This document shows positions 1 to 9,951 of a stretch of DNA of 64,000 nt, piece by piece. Location: NCBI RefSeq assembly GCF_000766945.1, contig NZ_KN266208.1:346604-410603 (forward strand). The letters run 5' to 3'. The stretch comes from Cellvibrio mixtus subsp. mixtus J3-8. GTDB taxonomy: Bacteria; Pseudomonadota; Gammaproteobacteria; Pseudomonadales; Cellvibrionaceae. Position numbers and translations under genes: made by a program. Position 1 is the first letter of the stretch. The number at the start of each line of letters is the position of its first letter. Under the pieces are notes generated by a model. That model made no database searches, was not told where the DNA came from, and saw nothing but the letters and a program-made list of their open reading frames with translations.

Positions 1-25
1 CGCAATATCGGAGCAAAGATGCATT

Positions 26-559
26 ATGCGTAGACACGGCTGCCCAACCATCATTGATATAGAAGCCTCAGGTTTTGGCTCGCGCAGTTACCCTATTGAG
101 ATTGGCGTGGTTAAAAGCAGCGGCGAACGCTATTGCGCCCTGATTCGCCCCCAACCCGACTGGGAGCATTGGTGTGATAACGCCCAGACCGTACACGGCA
201 TATCGCGGCATCTCATCGAAGCGCGCGGCCGCTGCCCTAAAGAAATTTGCACCGAACTTAACCAGTTTCTCGGGGAAATTACCGCTTACAGCGATGCCTG
301 GATCCACGATAGCCCCTGGCTCAACCGCCTGTTTTTCGCGGCGCGAATCCATCCCAGCTTCCACCTCAGCCCGATCGAAATGATCGCGAGCGAAGCCCAG
401 CTTCTGGCATGGGACGATGCTAAAAAACGCCTGACAAAACAATTGGATATCAAACGCCATCGCGCCAGCGGCGATGCTTATTTGATCCAGCAGACCTATC
501 TTTATACCCGCAATCTAATAGATACCTATCCTGCACTGGCGAGGCGCACCGGACTTTAA
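26..559 (+). CDS. DEDDh-type 3'-5' exonuclease-like protein
   Basis: A 177-residue protein of the exonuclease/RNase T (DnaQ-like) fold. The acidic residues expected for two-metal catalysis are visible: Asp11 and Glu13 in DIEASGFG near the N-terminus, Asp95 in HDSPWLN, and the C-terminal His145/Asp150 pair in HRASGDAY, giving a DEDDh set. Family knowledge says such proteins trim DNA or RNA 3' ends; whether this one acts on DNA or RNA cannot be told. No polymerase or helicase domain is attached, and it is cytoplasmic (no signal peptide). It ends 56 bases before the ATG of the TPR lipoprotein gene, so it may be cotranscribed with the core cluster downstream, although it is not a usual member of it. 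The first 25 bases of the window may hold its ribosome site, so the start is slightly uncertain. Confidence 0.8.
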   Translation: MRRHGCPTIIDIEASGFGSRSYPIEIGVVKSSGERYCALIRPQPDWEHWCDNAQTVHGISRHLIEARGRCPKEICTELNQFLGEITAYSDAWIHDSPWLNRLFFAARIHPSFHLSPIEMIASEAQLLAWDDAKKRLTKQLDIKRHRASGDAYLIQQTYLYTRNLIDTYPALARRTGL

Positions 560-615
560 TATGATGGCTGGCCGTGCTGCCGTTCAGCACGAAGCTAATC
601 TCGCACCGGTTGAGC

Positions 616-2355
616 ATGGTCAAACATCGCCCCCTTATCCTTTCCAGCATGACACTTTTTTGGGTCCTGAGCGGCTGCAGCCTGCAATCTGCACGCAGCC
701 AGGCATCCCCGGAAAGCGATACTCCACTTCCCAAACCACCGCTTGAAGTGCGTATCGAGCAGCCTGCCCGCGCCTTTCCAACAGAAACGCTCTATTCGCT
801 ACTCGCAGCTGAAATTGCAGGGAGCCGCGCCCAATATGATCTCGCGCTCAGCAATTATGCCCAGCAAGCGCGCGAAACCCGGGATCCGCAAATTGCCGAG
901 CGCGCCACCCTCATTGCACGCTATATGAGCAATAACACCCTCGCGCTGGAGATGGCACGCATCTGGGTTGATGCAGCACCCCATAATAAAGATGCATTGG
1001 CGAATACCTCCATGGCCTATATGCAAACAGGCCAATTGCGCGATGCATTTACCTACTCCCGGCGCTTGCTGGAAGAAGGTGGCGACCCACTTTTCCAAAA
1101 TATCGCCGCTACGGCAACCACTTTGGACGAGGATAATCGCGCTCGCCTCCTGAATGACTTTACCGCCCTGTTACAGCAACATCCCCGGGATGAACAATTG
1201 CTGGTCGGTGCCGGGATCTTGCTGCAACAACAGGGCAACTATGAAGAGGCGATGAATATTAATCGCCAGGCACTCAAGCTTCATCCGAGCAGCATTCCGG
1301 CCGCAATCCTGGAAGCCAATCTGCTCCACCAACTCAAGCGCGACCAGGAAGCTATCGCCAAAATGGATGCGTTGCTGGACCTGTATCCGGATAACACCAG
1401 CCTGCGCCAGCAATATGCACGCATCCTCACCCGCCACAACCTGGAACTGGCGCAAGAGCAATTCCAGATACTGGTGAAACAGCGCCCCGGCGATGGCGAT
1501 ATGCTGCTCTCACTGGGAATTATTGCACTGGAGCGCAAAGACTCCGCGACCGCGAAGCAAGCCTTTGAAGAGCTGCTGGATAAAGACCAGCACCTTTCCA
1601 CCGCCCATTATTATCTGGGCCGGATTGCCGAGGCGCGGGAGGACTGGCCGGAAGCCATCATCAATTACCTGCAAGTTGATAGTGGCAACGACTTCCTGTC
1701 GGCGACCCTGAGCTTGCTCGGGATTTTTGTCCGGCAAGAAGATTTCCTCAGTGCCCAGCAACATATGAATCGCATCCGGTTACGCTTTCCTGACCAGAGC
1801 GAAGCGCTTTACGTGCTGCATAGCCAGACGCTGGTTAAATACAACTATCCGGATGAAGCTGACAAGGTGATGAGCGAGGGGCTGGCGAGCTTTCCCAACA
1901 GCACACGCCTGTTATTTGCGCGCGCCATGCTTAACAACCAGCGCAATAATTTCGCTGCCACAGAGCGCGATTTGCGCCAGATCCTCAGGCTGGATGCCGA
2001 CAATGTGTCAGCTCTGAATTCCCTGGGTTACATCCTGGCTGACCGCACCCAGCGTTACGAAGAAGCCACCCGGCTATTGGAAAAGGCACTGCGACTGAAA
2101 CCGGATGACCCTGCAATCATGGACTCCATGGGCTGGCTCTACTATCGCCTGGGCAAATACCCGGAGGCGCTAGGCCAATTGCGCAGCGCTTTTGATTTGA
2201 GCCCGAATGCAGAAATTGCTGCGCACCTGGGCGAAATACTCTGGATGGTAGGCGACAAAACTGAAGCGCGCCGTATCTGGCAAGAAGGCATCAAGCTTTC
2301 ACCCAACGACCCTGTTATCCAGAAAACCTTACAACGGCTCAAGGCTGACTTATGA
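616..2355 (+). CDS. TPR-repeat outer-membrane lipoprotein (lolB-upstream type)
   Basis: A 579-residue protein with an N-terminal lipoprotein signal ending at the lipobox LSGC (Cys21), followed by tandem tetratricopeptide repeats over most of its length, for example the stretches around NSLGYILADR and DSMGWLYYRLGKYPEAL near the C-terminus. Repeats of this kind bind protein partners; the exact function is unknown. Its position directly before lolB is the same as the PA4667-type lipoprotein in Pseudomonas, which I take as orthology. I chose the ATG at 616 because it places a short positively charged n-region before the hydrophobic core; an in-frame GTG at 574 would add 14 residues and spoil the signal. 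Its stop overlaps the lolB start by four bases (ATGA), indicating translational coupling. Confidence 0.85.
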   Translation: MVKHRPLILSSMTLFWVLSGCSLQSARSQASPESDTPLPKPPLEVRIEQPARAFPTETLYSLLAAEIAGSRAQYDLALSNYAQQARETRDPQIAERATLIARYMSNNTLALEMARIWVDAAPHNKDALANTSMAYMQTGQLRDAFTYSRRLLEEGGDPLFQNIAATATTLDEDNRARLLNDFTALLQQHPRDEQLLVGAGILLQQQGNYEEAMNINRQALKLHPSSIPAAILEANLLHQLKRDQEAIAKMDALLDLYPDNTSLRQQYARILTRHNLELAQEQFQILVKQRPGDGDMLLSLGIIALERKDSATAKQAFEELLDKDQHLSTAHYYLGRIAEAREDWPEAIINYLQVDSGNDFLSATLSLLGIFVRQEDFLSAQQHMNRIRLRFPDQSEALYVLHSQTLVKYNYPDEADKVMSEGLASFPNSTRLLFARAMLNNQRNNFAATERDLRQILRLDADNVSALNSLGYILADRTQRYEEATRLLEKALRLKPDDPAIMDSMGWLYYRLGKYPEALGQLRSAFDLSPNAEIAAHLGEILWMVGDKTEARRIWQEGIKLSPNDPVIQKTLQRLKADL

Positions 2356-2978
2356 TGTGTCCTCGTTTTATCCGGCAGGGAACACTGCTGCTACTCATAC
2401 TCCTCACCGCCGCCTGTGCCCATCGCCCCGGCCTTACCCCGCCGGAAAATGTGCTGGAACACCAACGCCAGGTGCAGGCGATTGGCCACTGGCAAGTCAA
2501 CGGCAAACTGGGTATCCGCACTGCCGACGACAGCGGCAGTGCCAGCTTGAAGTGGAACCAGGAAGCAGCAAACTACCAAATCAACCTGAGCGGCCCACTG
2601 GGGCAAAAGCGCATGCTGATTACCGGCACAGCCGACAAAGTGCGCCTGGAGCAAACCGGCGAACCGGCGCAAGAGGCAAAATCGCCCGAAGCACTGATCA
2701 AGCAACAACTTGGCTGGACGCTGCCGGTTACCCAACTCGCGTACTGGGTGCGCGGCGTTCCCGCACCCAAGGGACGCATCAATCGCCTGGAGCAAAACAG
2801 TATTGGGCTTATTGCCCAATTACAACAAGGCGATTGGCTGGTGACCTACGACAATTACAGCGATCAACAGCTTGAAGGCAAAACCCTTCCCTTGCCCGGG
2901 AAGATCACGGCTGAATATCAGGATGTGCGGCTGATTCTGGTTATCCGCCAATGGCAACTCGGCATACCAAAGCAATAA
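2352..2978 (+). CDS. lolB: LolB, outer-membrane lipoprotein insertion protein
   Basis: A 208-residue lipoprotein: hydrophobic signal, lipobox LTAAC with Cys22, then a LolB/LolA-type beta-barrel sequence ([24 protein letters not shown]-like strand, and the C-terminal LILVIRQW). LolB takes lipoproteins from periplasmic LolA and inserts them in the inner leaflet of the outer membrane. The size is normal for the family and the place between a TPR lipoprotein and ispE is the classic gammaproteobacterial one. The start overlaps the upstream stop by four bases. The stop lies four bases before the ispE start, so all three genes are probably one transcript. Confidence 0.93.
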   Translation: MMCPRFIRQGTLLLLILLTAACAHRPGLTPPENVLEHQRQVQAIGHWQVNGKLGIRTADDSGSASLKWNQEAANYQINLSGPLGQKRMLITGTADKVRLEQTGEPAQEAKSPEALIKQQLGWTLPVTQLAYWVRGVPAPKGRINRLEQNSIGLIAQLQQGDWLVTYDNYSDQQLEGKTLPLPGKITAEYQDVRLILVIRQWQLGIPKQ

Positions 2979-2982
2979 AGCT

Positions 2983-3828
2983 ATGACAACATTGACCCTG
3001 CTATCACCGGCAAAACTGAATTTGTTCTTGCATATCACCGGCCGTCGCGCTGATGGTTACCACAATTTGCAGACCCTTTTTCAATTGCTCGATTACGGTG
3101 ACACGCTCGGTTTCACCCCCAACACTGATAACCGGATCAGCCTGCAACCGGAAATCCCCGGCGTTACCTTTGAGCAAAACCTGATTGTCAAAGCCGTGCG
3201 CGCGCTTGCGCCATTCAAACCCGCCAATGCCGGCGTAGATATCCAATTGGAAAAACGCCTACCCATGGGCGGCGGTATTGGCGGGGGCAGTAGCAATGCA
3301 GCGACCACGCTAGTTGCACTGAACCATTTATGGGGCTGCAATTTAGGTAAAGAGCAACTGCAAGCGATAGGCTTAAAACTCGGCGCCGATGTTCCCGTCT
3401 TCATTAATGCGCAAACCGCATGGGCCGAAGGTGTGGGCGAGCAACTTTTGCCTGTCAAAACTCCAGCAAAATGGTTTCTCGTTGTGCAACCTGATTGCCA
3501 TGTGTCCACTGCAGAAATTTTTTGTCACAAAGATTTGACAAGAGATACTTCGGCCATTAAAGTGGCGGCCTTCCTTGAGCGGGGCGGTAAAAATGACTGC
3601 GAAGCCTTGGTAAAAACGCTTTATCCAGCAGTGAATGAAGCAGTTACCTGGCTACAGAAATTTGATCGCAACGCAAAGATGACTGGAACCGGAGCCTGCG
3701 TTTTTGCAAGCTTTGAGTCGGCAGAAAAAGCACAACAGGTGCAGGCACAATTGCCTAAACATTTGCCCGGTTTTGTAGCACAAGGTGTTAATCAATCACC
3801 ACTCTACAAACTGCTTCCAGGCTTCTAA
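2983..3828 (+). CDS. ispE: 4-diphosphocytidyl-2-C-methyl-D-erythritol kinase
   Basis: A 281-residue GHMP kinase that phosphorylates CDP-methylerythritol with ATP in the non-mevalonate (MEP) isoprenoid pathway. The N-terminal [20 protein letters not shown] is the substrate-binding signature, with the catalytic Lys and His region typical of Isp[16 protein letters not shown] at about residues 88-102 is the GHMP ATP-binding loop, and the C-terminal [12 protein letters not shown] is the third GHMP motif. Length matches the family. It follows lolB by four bases and precedes tRNA-Gln and prs, an order shared with pseudomonads. Confidence 0.96.
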   Translation: MTTLTLLSPAKLNLFLHITGRRADGYHNLQTLFQLLDYGDTLGFTPNTDNRISLQPEIPGVTFEQNLIVKAVRALAPFKPANAGVDIQLEKRLPMGGGIGGGSSNAATTLVALNHLWGCNLGKEQLQAIGLKLGADVPVFINAQTAWAEGVGEQLLPVKTPAKWFLVVQPDCHVSTAEIFCHKDLTRDTSAIKVAAFLERGGKNDCEALVKTLYPAVNEAVTWLQKFDRNAKMTGTGACVFASFESAEKAQQVQAQLPKHLPGFVAQGVNQSPLYKLLPGF

Positions 3829-3841
3829 ATCAAGTCACAAC

Positions 3842-3916
3842 AGGGGCGTCGCCAAGTGGTAAGGCAGCGGGTTTTGATCCCGCCATTCGTAGGTTCGAGT
3901 CCTTCCGCCCCTGCCA
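3842..3916 (+). tRNA. tRNA-Gln (anticodon TTG)
   Basis: A 75-base cloverleaf with encoded CCA end. The acceptor arms AGGGGCG and CGCCCCT pair fully, the anticodon stem GCGGG/CCCGC closes the loop TTTTGAT with anticodon TTG at 3874-3876, and the T-arm carries GGTTCGAGTCC. It sits between ispE and prs, where tRNA-Gln is found in related bacteria. Confidence 0.96.
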
Positions 3917-4064
3917 TTTTTATCTTCAGATTCCCTCGTTAATAAATTCCCGGTATTTAGCGCGTATTCCGCTAAAATCCCAAGGGTAAAAAAACCTGCT
4001 TCGGCAAACAAGCTCATTCAGCTCTGGCTTTTTATTTACCGGCAATCAGCAAAAGGTATCTGAC

Positions 4065-5006
4065 GTGACTGACTTAATGGTCTTTACCGGCAACGCAAAC
4101 CCCGAACTCGCCAAGAAAATCGTTGGCCATTTGGGCCGCCCGCTGGGTGATGTTTCAGTGTCACAATTCTCCGATGGCGAAATTGCTGTCGAGTTGAATG
4201 AAAACGTGCGTGGTCGCGATGTATTTGTGGTGCAGCCCACATGCGCCCCCACCAACGACAACCTGATGGAACTGATTGTAATGGTAGATGCACTACGCCG
4301 CGCCTCCGCCGGCCGCATCACCGCCGTAGTTCCTTACTTCGGTTACGCACGCCAGGATCGCCGCGTACGTTCCGCCCGTGTACCCATCACCGCCAAAGTT
4401 GTTGCAGACATGATGGTCGGTGTAGGCGTTGACCGTGTCCTCACTGTTGACCTGCATGCTGAACAAATCCAGGGTTTTTTTGATGTCCCTGTCGATAACG
4501 TCTATGCATCACCAGTATTGCTGGAAGATATCGAGCAACAAAAATTTGAAGATCTGATCGTTGTATCCCCCGACATCGGCGGTGTGGTACGCGCCCGCGC
4601 GGTTGCCAAGCAGCTGGGCATCGACCTGGCAATCATCGATAAACGTCGTCCGCGCGCCAATGTGGCCGAAGTGATGCACATAATCGGTGAAATTGAAGGC
4701 AGAACCTGTTTGCTGGTTGACGACATTATCGATACCGCCGGTACCTTGTGCAGCGCCTCAAAAGCACTGAAACAACACGGTGCCAAACGTGTAGTCGCCT
4801 ACTGCACCCATCCGGTGCTATCAGGAAAGGCAATCGATAACATCAATAATTCCGAGCTGGATGAACTGGTAGTAGCCGATTCCATCCCGCTCAGCGAAGC
4901 GGCGAAAAACTGCCCGCGCATTCGCAGTTTGACCTTATCAAAAATGCTCGCCGAAGCTATGCGTCGCCTGAGCAATGAAGAATCACTGAGTGCAATGTTC
5001 CGCTAG
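4065..5006 (+). CDS. prs: Ribose-phosphate pyrophosphokinase (PRPP synthetase)
   Basis: A 313-residue class I PRPP synthetase that makes phosphoribosyl pyrophosphate from ribose 5-phosphate and ATP for nucleotide, His and Trp synthesis. Diagnostic segments are [12 protein letters not shown] at the start, the ATP/flexible loop region [10 protein letters not shown], and the PRPP-binding loop [13 protein letters not shown] near residues 215-227. I chose the GTG at 4065, which gives MTDLMVFTG, the same N-terminal length as other members; AAAGG lies about ten bases upstream. The alternative ATG at 4077 would remove four residues. It is a single cytoplasmic enzyme, followed after 102 bases by rplY. 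Confidence 0.96.
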   Translation: MTDLMVFTGNANPELAKKIVGHLGRPLGDVSVSQFSDGEIAVELNENVRGRDVFVVQPTCAPTNDNLMELIVMVDALRRASAGRITAVVPYFGYARQDRRVRSARVPITAKVVADMMVGVGVDRVLTVDLHAEQIQGFFDVPVDNVYASPVLLEDIEQQKFEDLIVVSPDIGGVVRARAVAKQLGIDLAIIDKRRPRANVAEVMHIIGEIEGRTCLLVDDIIDTAGTLCSASKALKQHGAKRVVAYCTHPVLSGKAIDNINNSELDELVVADSIPLSEAAKNCPRIRSLTLSKMLAEAMRRLSNEESLSAMFR

Positions 5007-5108
5007 GAATGTTGCCTCGGATAAACGCCGGAGTGCATGTCGCCCTCCGGTCACTGAAACCCGTCAGGTTCTGGTCGCGGATCTGAACGGAAAATTGAGG
5101 ACGGAAAA

Positions 5109-5717
5109 ATGTCTGAAGACTTTAAATTAGATGCAACTGCCCGTAACGATTTGGGGAAAGGTGCGAGCCGCCGCCTGCGTCGTTTGGCTGATCAAGTTCC
5201 CGCTGTTATTTACGGCGGCAAGAAAGAGCCAGCAAGCGTAAGCGTTTCTCACAAAGAGCTGATCAAGCACCTGGAACACGAAGCGTTTTACTCACACATC
5301 ATCAGCCTGAATGTAGATGGCGCTGCTGAAGACGTGATCCTGAAAGATGTTCAACGCCACCCATCCAAGCCAGTTGTTCTGCACCTGGACTTCCTGCGCA
5401 TTGATAAGTCAACCAAGGTACACACTCACGTACCACTGCACTTCATCAACGAAGCAACCTCAAAAGGCGTGAAAATCCAGGGCGGCAAAGTGGTTCACAA
5501 CCTGACCCAACTGGACATCATCTGCTTCCCGCATCAATTGCCTGAGTTCATCGAAGTTGATCTGGCGAGCGCCGAAGTTGGCACCATCCTGCACATCAGC
5601 GACCTGAAACTGCCAACCGGCGTTGTTTCTGCTGACCTGCAAAAAGGCGCAGACCACAACCTGGCTGTTGCCACTATCGTTAAGCCGAAAGGCGGCGCTG
5701 AAGGCGAAGAAGCTTAA
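5109..5717 (+). CDS. rplY: 50S ribosomal protein L25 (Ctc/TL5 type)
   Basis: A 202-residue L25 of the long Ctc form: an N-terminal 5S-rRNA-binding L25 domain (residues about 1-95, including GKGASRRLRRLADQVPAVIYGG) and a C-terminal beta domain ending in a Gly/Glu-rich tail. Enterobacterial L25 is only about 95 residues, so this is the two-domain version usual in pseudomonads. A good ribosome site (GAGGACGG) precedes the ATG. A strong terminator follows directly, so prs-rplY probably end as one unit there, while pth has its own start. Confidence 0.94.
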   Translation: MSEDFKLDATARNDLGKGASRRLRRLADQVPAVIYGGKKEPASVSVSHKELIKHLEHEAFYSHIISLNVDGAAEDVILKDVQRHPSKPVVLHLDFLRIDKSTKVHTHVPLHFINEATSKGVKIQGGKVVHNLTQLDIICFPHQLPEFIEVDLASAEVGTILHISDLKLPTGVVSADLQKGADHNLAVATIVKPKGGAEGEEA

Positions 5718-5740
5718 TTCTCGCTGGAATGCCAAAAAAA

Positions 5741-5770
5741 GGGCGGCGTCTTCGGACCCCGCCCTTTTTT
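5741..5770 (+). terminator. Rho-independent terminator after rplY
   Basis: Stem GGGCGGCGTC (5741-5750), tetraloop TTCG, and GACCCCGCCC (5755-5764) pair with one C-C mismatch, followed by six T. It begins 23 bases after the rplY stop. Confidence 0.9.
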
Positions 5771-5813
5771 ATTTATACTGCGCACCGTTGAAAATGAGAC
5801 CGGAAATTTACAG

Positions 5814-6404
5814 ATGAGCAATGCAATCCAATTGATCGTTGGCCTTGGCAACCCAGGCAGTGAATATGACCGCACCCGCCACAATGCCGGGCAGGACTTT
5901 GTCGAAGAACTTGCCCGCACACTCGGGGTATCACTGATACCCGATAACAAATACTTCGGCCTCACCGCTCGCGCCAATTTTCAAGGGCAGGATTTGCGCT
6001 TGCTAATCCCGACGACTTACATGAATCGCAGCGGCCAATCCGTTGGCACCATGGCCAATTTTTTCAAGATTCCACCCGCCGCTATTCTGGTCGCTCACGA
6101 CGAACTGGATTTAGCCCCCGGAGTTGCCCGCTTTAAACAGGGCGGCGGACACGGTGGGCATAACGGTTTGCGCGATATTATCGCCGCCCTCGGCAATAAC
6201 CAGAACTTCCCGCGTTTGCGCTTGGGAATCGGGCATCCAGGCGCAGCGCCGCTGGTTGCGAATTTTGTGCTAAAGCGCGCACCCGCTGCCGAACAGGAAT
6301 TAATTGATGATGCCATTAGCCGGGCCGTTAAGTTCGTTCCCGAAGCGATTAAAGGCGATTGGAATTCAGCGATGAAAAACCTGCACACAGATCCTAAAAA
6401 ATAA
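5814..6404 (+). CDS. pth: Peptidyl-tRNA hydrolase
   Basis: A 196-residue bacterial Pth that cleaves the ester bond of peptidyl-tRNA released prematurely from ribosomes. The active-site residues can be read and match E. coli positions shifted by three: Asn13 and His23 in the GLGNPGSEY...RHNAG segment, Asn71 in TYMNRSGQS, and Asp96 in AHDELDL. The Gly-rich [10 protein letters not shown] block is also present. Length is normal. In pseudomonads ychF follows pth directly; here two unrelated membrane-protein genes lie between them. Confidence 0.96.
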   Translation: MSNAIQLIVGLGNPGSEYDRTRHNAGQDFVEELARTLGVSLIPDNKYFGLTARANFQGQDLRLLIPTTYMNRSGQSVGTMANFFKIPPAAILVAHDELDLAPGVARFKQGGGHGGHNGLRDIIAALGNNQNFPRLRLGIGHPGAAPLVANFVLKRAPAAEQELIDDAISRAVKFVPEAIKGDWNSAMKNLHTDPKK

Positions 6405-6577
6405 CGGCGCATAAATCATTAAATATGCAAACAACAGTCGAAACTTCATCCGCCAATTTGTTAGCATGCGTAGCTGCTTACCACTATTCCAACCAACAAT
6501 AACGAATCGCAAGGCACTCCCCCTTACAATAATAAAATCGACCGCAGGAAATGCTGCCTTGCCCAGGACGGCCCACC

Positions 6578-7864
6578 ATGTCTTTACTTACACTTAACGG
6601 TATTTTGCCGCCGCTGCTTATTGCGGTGATTGCTTTGGCATCGGCATATTTTCTGGTTCGCGATACCTCTGCGAATGACAAGCACGAGTTTGTCAGCCTG
6701 GACGGTATGCGCGGCTTCCTCGCACTGATGGTGTTTATCCATCACAGCGTATTTTGGTTTAATTACAGCCACAACCAGGGCTGGCACGGCAACCCATCAA
6801 CACTTTATGACAGCTTTGGCCGCGCCAGCATCGCCCTGTTTTTTATGCTGAGCGGTTTTTTATTCACCTACAAATTATTGGAAGCACGCCATAAAGAAAT
6901 CGATTGGCCACGCTTGTTTTGCGGGCGGGTGATGCGCCTTACGCCGGTGTACTTGTTATTGATCGTCGCAATGCTGGTCATCATTGCAATCCGCTCCAAC
7001 TTCACCCAGTACGAAGATACCTGGCAATTACTGGCCAATATTTCCAGCTGGGTTTTATTCAGTATCCCGGGCGATCCGGAAATCAACGCCATGCCCGGCA
7101 CATTGCAGATTTCTGCCGGCGCCATCTGGACGCTTCCCTACGAATGGTATTTTTATGGTTGCTTGCCATTACTCGCGGCCGTGTTAGGCAGTAAAAGCAA
7201 AGCCCATAGCGGTATCTGGCTGGCAATCGGCACAGTCTTTGTGATCACCTATTTCTGGTGGGGATTGGATACCAAATTATTGTGGGGTTTTGTCGTCGGT
7301 GGTGCAGCTGCCGGCCTGGTTCGCTCGCCACTACGCGCACATTTTTCCGGCAAGAATATCAATTGGGTTGTAGCCGCCGGGTTTGTGATTGCCTACAGCT
7401 GTTTCGATGACGGCTACTATTACACACGCTTGATGTTGCTCGGCTTTTGCTTTACCTGCGTGGCTTGTGGTGCCAACTTATTTGGCTTGCTCGATTGCCG
7501 CCCTGCCCGCGCACTCAGCGCCATCAGTTATGGTATTTATCTGCTGCATGGCCTGGTGCTCTACTGCACGTTCACCTTTGTACTGGGCAAGGATACGGCT
7601 TTTGCGTTAACCGAACCCCAGCATGTTTTGTTGATGTTCGCGCTCACTCCCGTCATCGTCGCCCTATCCAGCGCTGCCTGGCATTGGATTGAGTGGCCGG
7701 CAATTCGCGCCACGCCGCGCATTGCGAACTGGCTCAACCAAATCTACAACCCGCGCAAGCCGCAAACACCACCGCCGGTCCCGCTTACTGTGTTGCTGGA
7801 TCCGGTAGAGCACACACCATCGCAACAGCAACAACATCGCGCAGGAGGCCGCCATGATCATTAA
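6578..7864 (+). CDS. Acyltransferase family 3 (OafA-like) membrane protein
   Basis: A 428-residue polytopic inner-membrane protein of the acyltransferase-3 family, which transfers acyl (often acetyl) groups onto sugars of surface glycans. Seen: about ten hydrophobic segments; LDGMRGFLALMVFIHHSVFW, with the conserved Arg and His of the family; and SIALFFMLSGFLFTYKL followed by the conserved basic RVMRLTPVYLL. I prefer the ATG at 6578, preceded at normal spacing by AGGACGG; an in-frame ATG at 6551 has its AGGA too close. The last 11 bases overlap the next gene, so the two are translationally coupled and probably modify or build the same surface polymer. Substrate unknown. The pair interrupts the usual pth-ychF order and may be an acquired insertion. 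Confidence 0.82.
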   Translation: MSLLTLNGILPPLLIAVIALASAYFLVRDTSANDKHEFVSLDGMRGFLALMVFIHHSVFWFNYSHNQGWHGNPSTLYDSFGRASIALFFMLSGFLFTYKLLEARHKEIDWPRLFCGRVMRLTPVYLLLIVAMLVIIAIRSNFTQYEDTWQLLANISSWVLFSIPGDPEINAMPGTLQISAGAIWTLPYEWYFYGCLPLLAAVLGSKSKAHSGIWLAIGTVFVITYFWWGLDTKLLWGFVVGGAAAGLVRSPLRAHFSGKNINWVVAAGFVIAYSCFDDGYYYTRLMLLGFCFTCVACGANLFGLLDCRPARALSAISYGIYLLHGLVLYCTFTFVLGKDTAFALTEPQHVLLMFALTPVIVALSSAAWHWIEWPAIRATPRIANWLNQIYNPRKPQTPPPVPLTVLLDPVEHTPSQQQQHRAGGRHDH

Positions 7865-9824
7865 TCACCTCCGCACAGCCCCTGTACTTTGGCTTCTCTT
7901 TATCGTTGCCGCACTTTTACGGGTTTTATGGCTGAGCGATTTCCCCGGCGGCCTCAACCAGGATGAAGCCTCCTCCGGTTACGATGCCTGGGCATTACTG
8001 ACCGGCGGGATTGATCGCCATGGTGTCAGCTGGCCGGTACATTTCATCGCCTGGGGCAGCGGTCAAAACGCGCTCTACGCTTACCTTGCGATGCCGTTTA
8101 TCGCTATTGGGGGATTGAATGTAACCTCTTTGCGAATGGCAGCTGCTGTTTTGGGAATCATTGGATTGTGGATTTTCTGGCGCCTCGGCAAATGCCATGA
8201 TCGCCAGATGGAAATCTGGGCGCTGCTGATTATAGCCACCAGCCCCTGGCATTTTATGGCGTCGCGCTGGGCGCTCGAATCCAACGCAGCCCCACCGATG
8301 GTACTGATTGCGGTTTATTGCTTTGTGCGCGCAAAAGACGATATTCGCTGGCTGGTACTGGGCTCCGGCATGCTCGCCAGCGCGGTTTACGCCTACGGCA
8401 CCGCTTACTTTTTTGCACCGCTTTTTATGTTGTGCGCATGGAGTTTGATTTTTAGCGAGCACAAAATTCCGCTGAAATGGTTGTCGCTCAGTGCGCTGAC
8501 GGCATTTATCGTCGCCCTGCCGATAATGGTATTTATCCTTAATAACAGCATGGGTACCGGCCATATCGAATTCGGCCCATTAAGTATTCCCAAATACCCA
8601 AGCGAGGCCCGCTACAGCGGAATGTTCCTGCCGCTGGCCGATAACGGCTGGAGCGAGATTCCCAAAAATGCGCGTGAAGTGATGCGCATGCTGCTTGCCA
8701 GCCAGGACGATGGACTCCCCTGGAATGCAACCCCGACCTGGGGACCGCAGATGTGGATTCTCACCCCTTTCCTGTTGTTGGGGATTGGCTTTGCCCTGCG
8801 CGAAAAAAGCCTTACTGATCGCCTGATGCTGGCCTGGCTGCTGTGCGCCCTGCTCACCGCTATTTGTACCTCCGCCAATATCAACCGCATCAATCTGATC
8901 TGGATTCCATCACTCTGGCTCGCCGCGCGCGGCTTCTGGTTGTTCAGCAGCTATCAACTCTGGAATCGCATCGCCCAAACCGGAATGCTGCTGTTGGGAT
9001 GTTTTTTTGTGCTGCACTATTTCACTTCATGGCACGAGAAAATCACTGAGAATTTCTTCCCCGGCTTTGGCGAGTCCTTGCAAGCGATTATTGCAAAAGC
9101 CCCAGCGAACGAACCGCTCATCGTGACCAGCCACAGCGTCTACACCAATGCGCTGTTCTACGCCCAACCTGACCCCCATGAATATGTGAAAACCGCAGTA
9201 ATTCCCGACCCGACATCACCGTTCGCCAACGTTGACAGCTTTGGTCGCATCACCTTCGGGATCAACGCAGACCGCATCATCAACCGCAATTACTGGGTCG
9301 CCCATAAATCCGAACTGCATCAGTTCTCGCCATTAGGTTTTGATATCCAGACGTTCGGTTTCTACGCCGCTATTACCCGCAAACCACAAGACGTACAAGC
9401 TTGCTACCGTCCGCTGGAATTGTTCCGCTTTACCGGCAAGCAGGATCACGGCGTGCTCAGCATCAACAATGAAGTCGGCGCTTACCAAGGCGGCTTGCCG
9501 ATTGCGGATCAAAACTTCTATTCTGGATTAGGCGTTCACGGCGACAGCCAATGGACTATGGACATGAGCCCCGCCGATGAAATCCTTGAAATTGGTATGG
9601 GGCTCTCCTCCAGCTCCAACTGTTCTGACGGGATGAAATTCAAAATCCTGCTGGATGGCAAACCGGTATTTAACTCGGGCCGCATGCGCCCGGGCGATCT
9701 ACAGTTCACCAAAGTCCCGCTTAACGGCGCCGCTAAACTAACCCTCGCCACAGAAGCAGGCTACAACAACCGTTGCGATCATGGCCTCTGGTTGGCGCCC
9801 AGCATTAAACGCTGCGCCCCCTAA
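7854..9824 (+). CDS. GT-C glycosyltransferase (family 39-like) with C-terminal NPCBM-like domain
   Basis: A 656-residue protein with roughly ten N-terminal membrane segments up to about residue 395 and a soluble C-terminal part. The first external loop has Asp37-Glu38 in NQDEASSGYDAW, the acidic pair typical of GT-C enzymes (PMT/ArnT type), which use lipid-linked sugar donors and act on the outer face of the inner membrane. The last ~120 residues (YQGGLPIADQ through GVHGDSQWTMDM, ILLDGKPVFNSG, NNRCDHGLWLAP) resemble an NPCBM/NEW2 carbohydrate-binding module, known mainly from secreted glycoside hydrolases. Start at 7854 overlaps the acyltransferase gene by 11 bases. Target unknown; the fold assignments are by motif recognition, firm for the membrane part and good for the module. 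Confidence 0.78.
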   Translation: MIINHLRTAPVLWLLFIVAALLRVLWLSDFPGGLNQDEASSGYDAWALLTGGIDRHGVSWPVHFIAWGSGQNALYAYLAMPFIAIGGLNVTSLRMAAAVLGIIGLWIFWRLGKCHDRQMEIWALLIIATSPWHFMASRWALESNAAPPMVLIAVYCFVRAKDDIRWLVLGSGMLASAVYAYGTAYFFAPLFMLCAWSLIFSEHKIPLKWLSLSALTAFIVALPIMVFILNNSMGTGHIEFGPLSIPKYPSEARYSGMFLPLADNGWSEIPKNAREVMRMLLASQDDGLPWNATPTWGPQMWILTPFLLLGIGFALREKSLTDRLMLAWLLCALLTAICTSANINRINLIWIPSLWLAARGFWLFSSYQLWNRIAQTGMLLLGCFFVLHYFTSWHEKITENFFPGFGESLQAIIAKAPANEPLIVTSHSVYTNALFYAQPDPHEYVKTAVIPDPTSPFANVDSFGRITFGINADRIINRNYWVAHKSELHQFSPLGFDIQTFGFYAAITRKPQDVQACYRPLELFRFTGKQDHGVLSINNEVGAYQGGLPIADQNFYSGLGVHGDSQWTMDMSPADEILEIGMGLSSSSNCSDGMKFKILLDGKPVFNSGRMRPGDLQFTKVPLNGAAKLTLATEAGYNNRCDHGLWLAPSIKRCAP

Positions 9825-9951
9825 ATGCAGAATCGCGGGGCAAGGATCGCCCCGTCCGCAACCAAACCGGCTATAATGCCGCCCTTTTTCGGGCAGCCTC
9901 GCGCCGCCCCCGTTTTTGTCCTCGGCACCAATCACTCAAAGAGACACCACC

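Noticed and set aside
5028-5050. CCGGAG/CTCCGG hairpin between prs and rplY
   Set aside because: Short stem with a long loop and no T-tract; not a convincing terminator or leader control element.
9872-9877. TATAAT before ychF as a promoter
   Set aside because: The hexamer is perfect, but I could find neither a -35 at normal distance nor an extended -10, so I do not list it.
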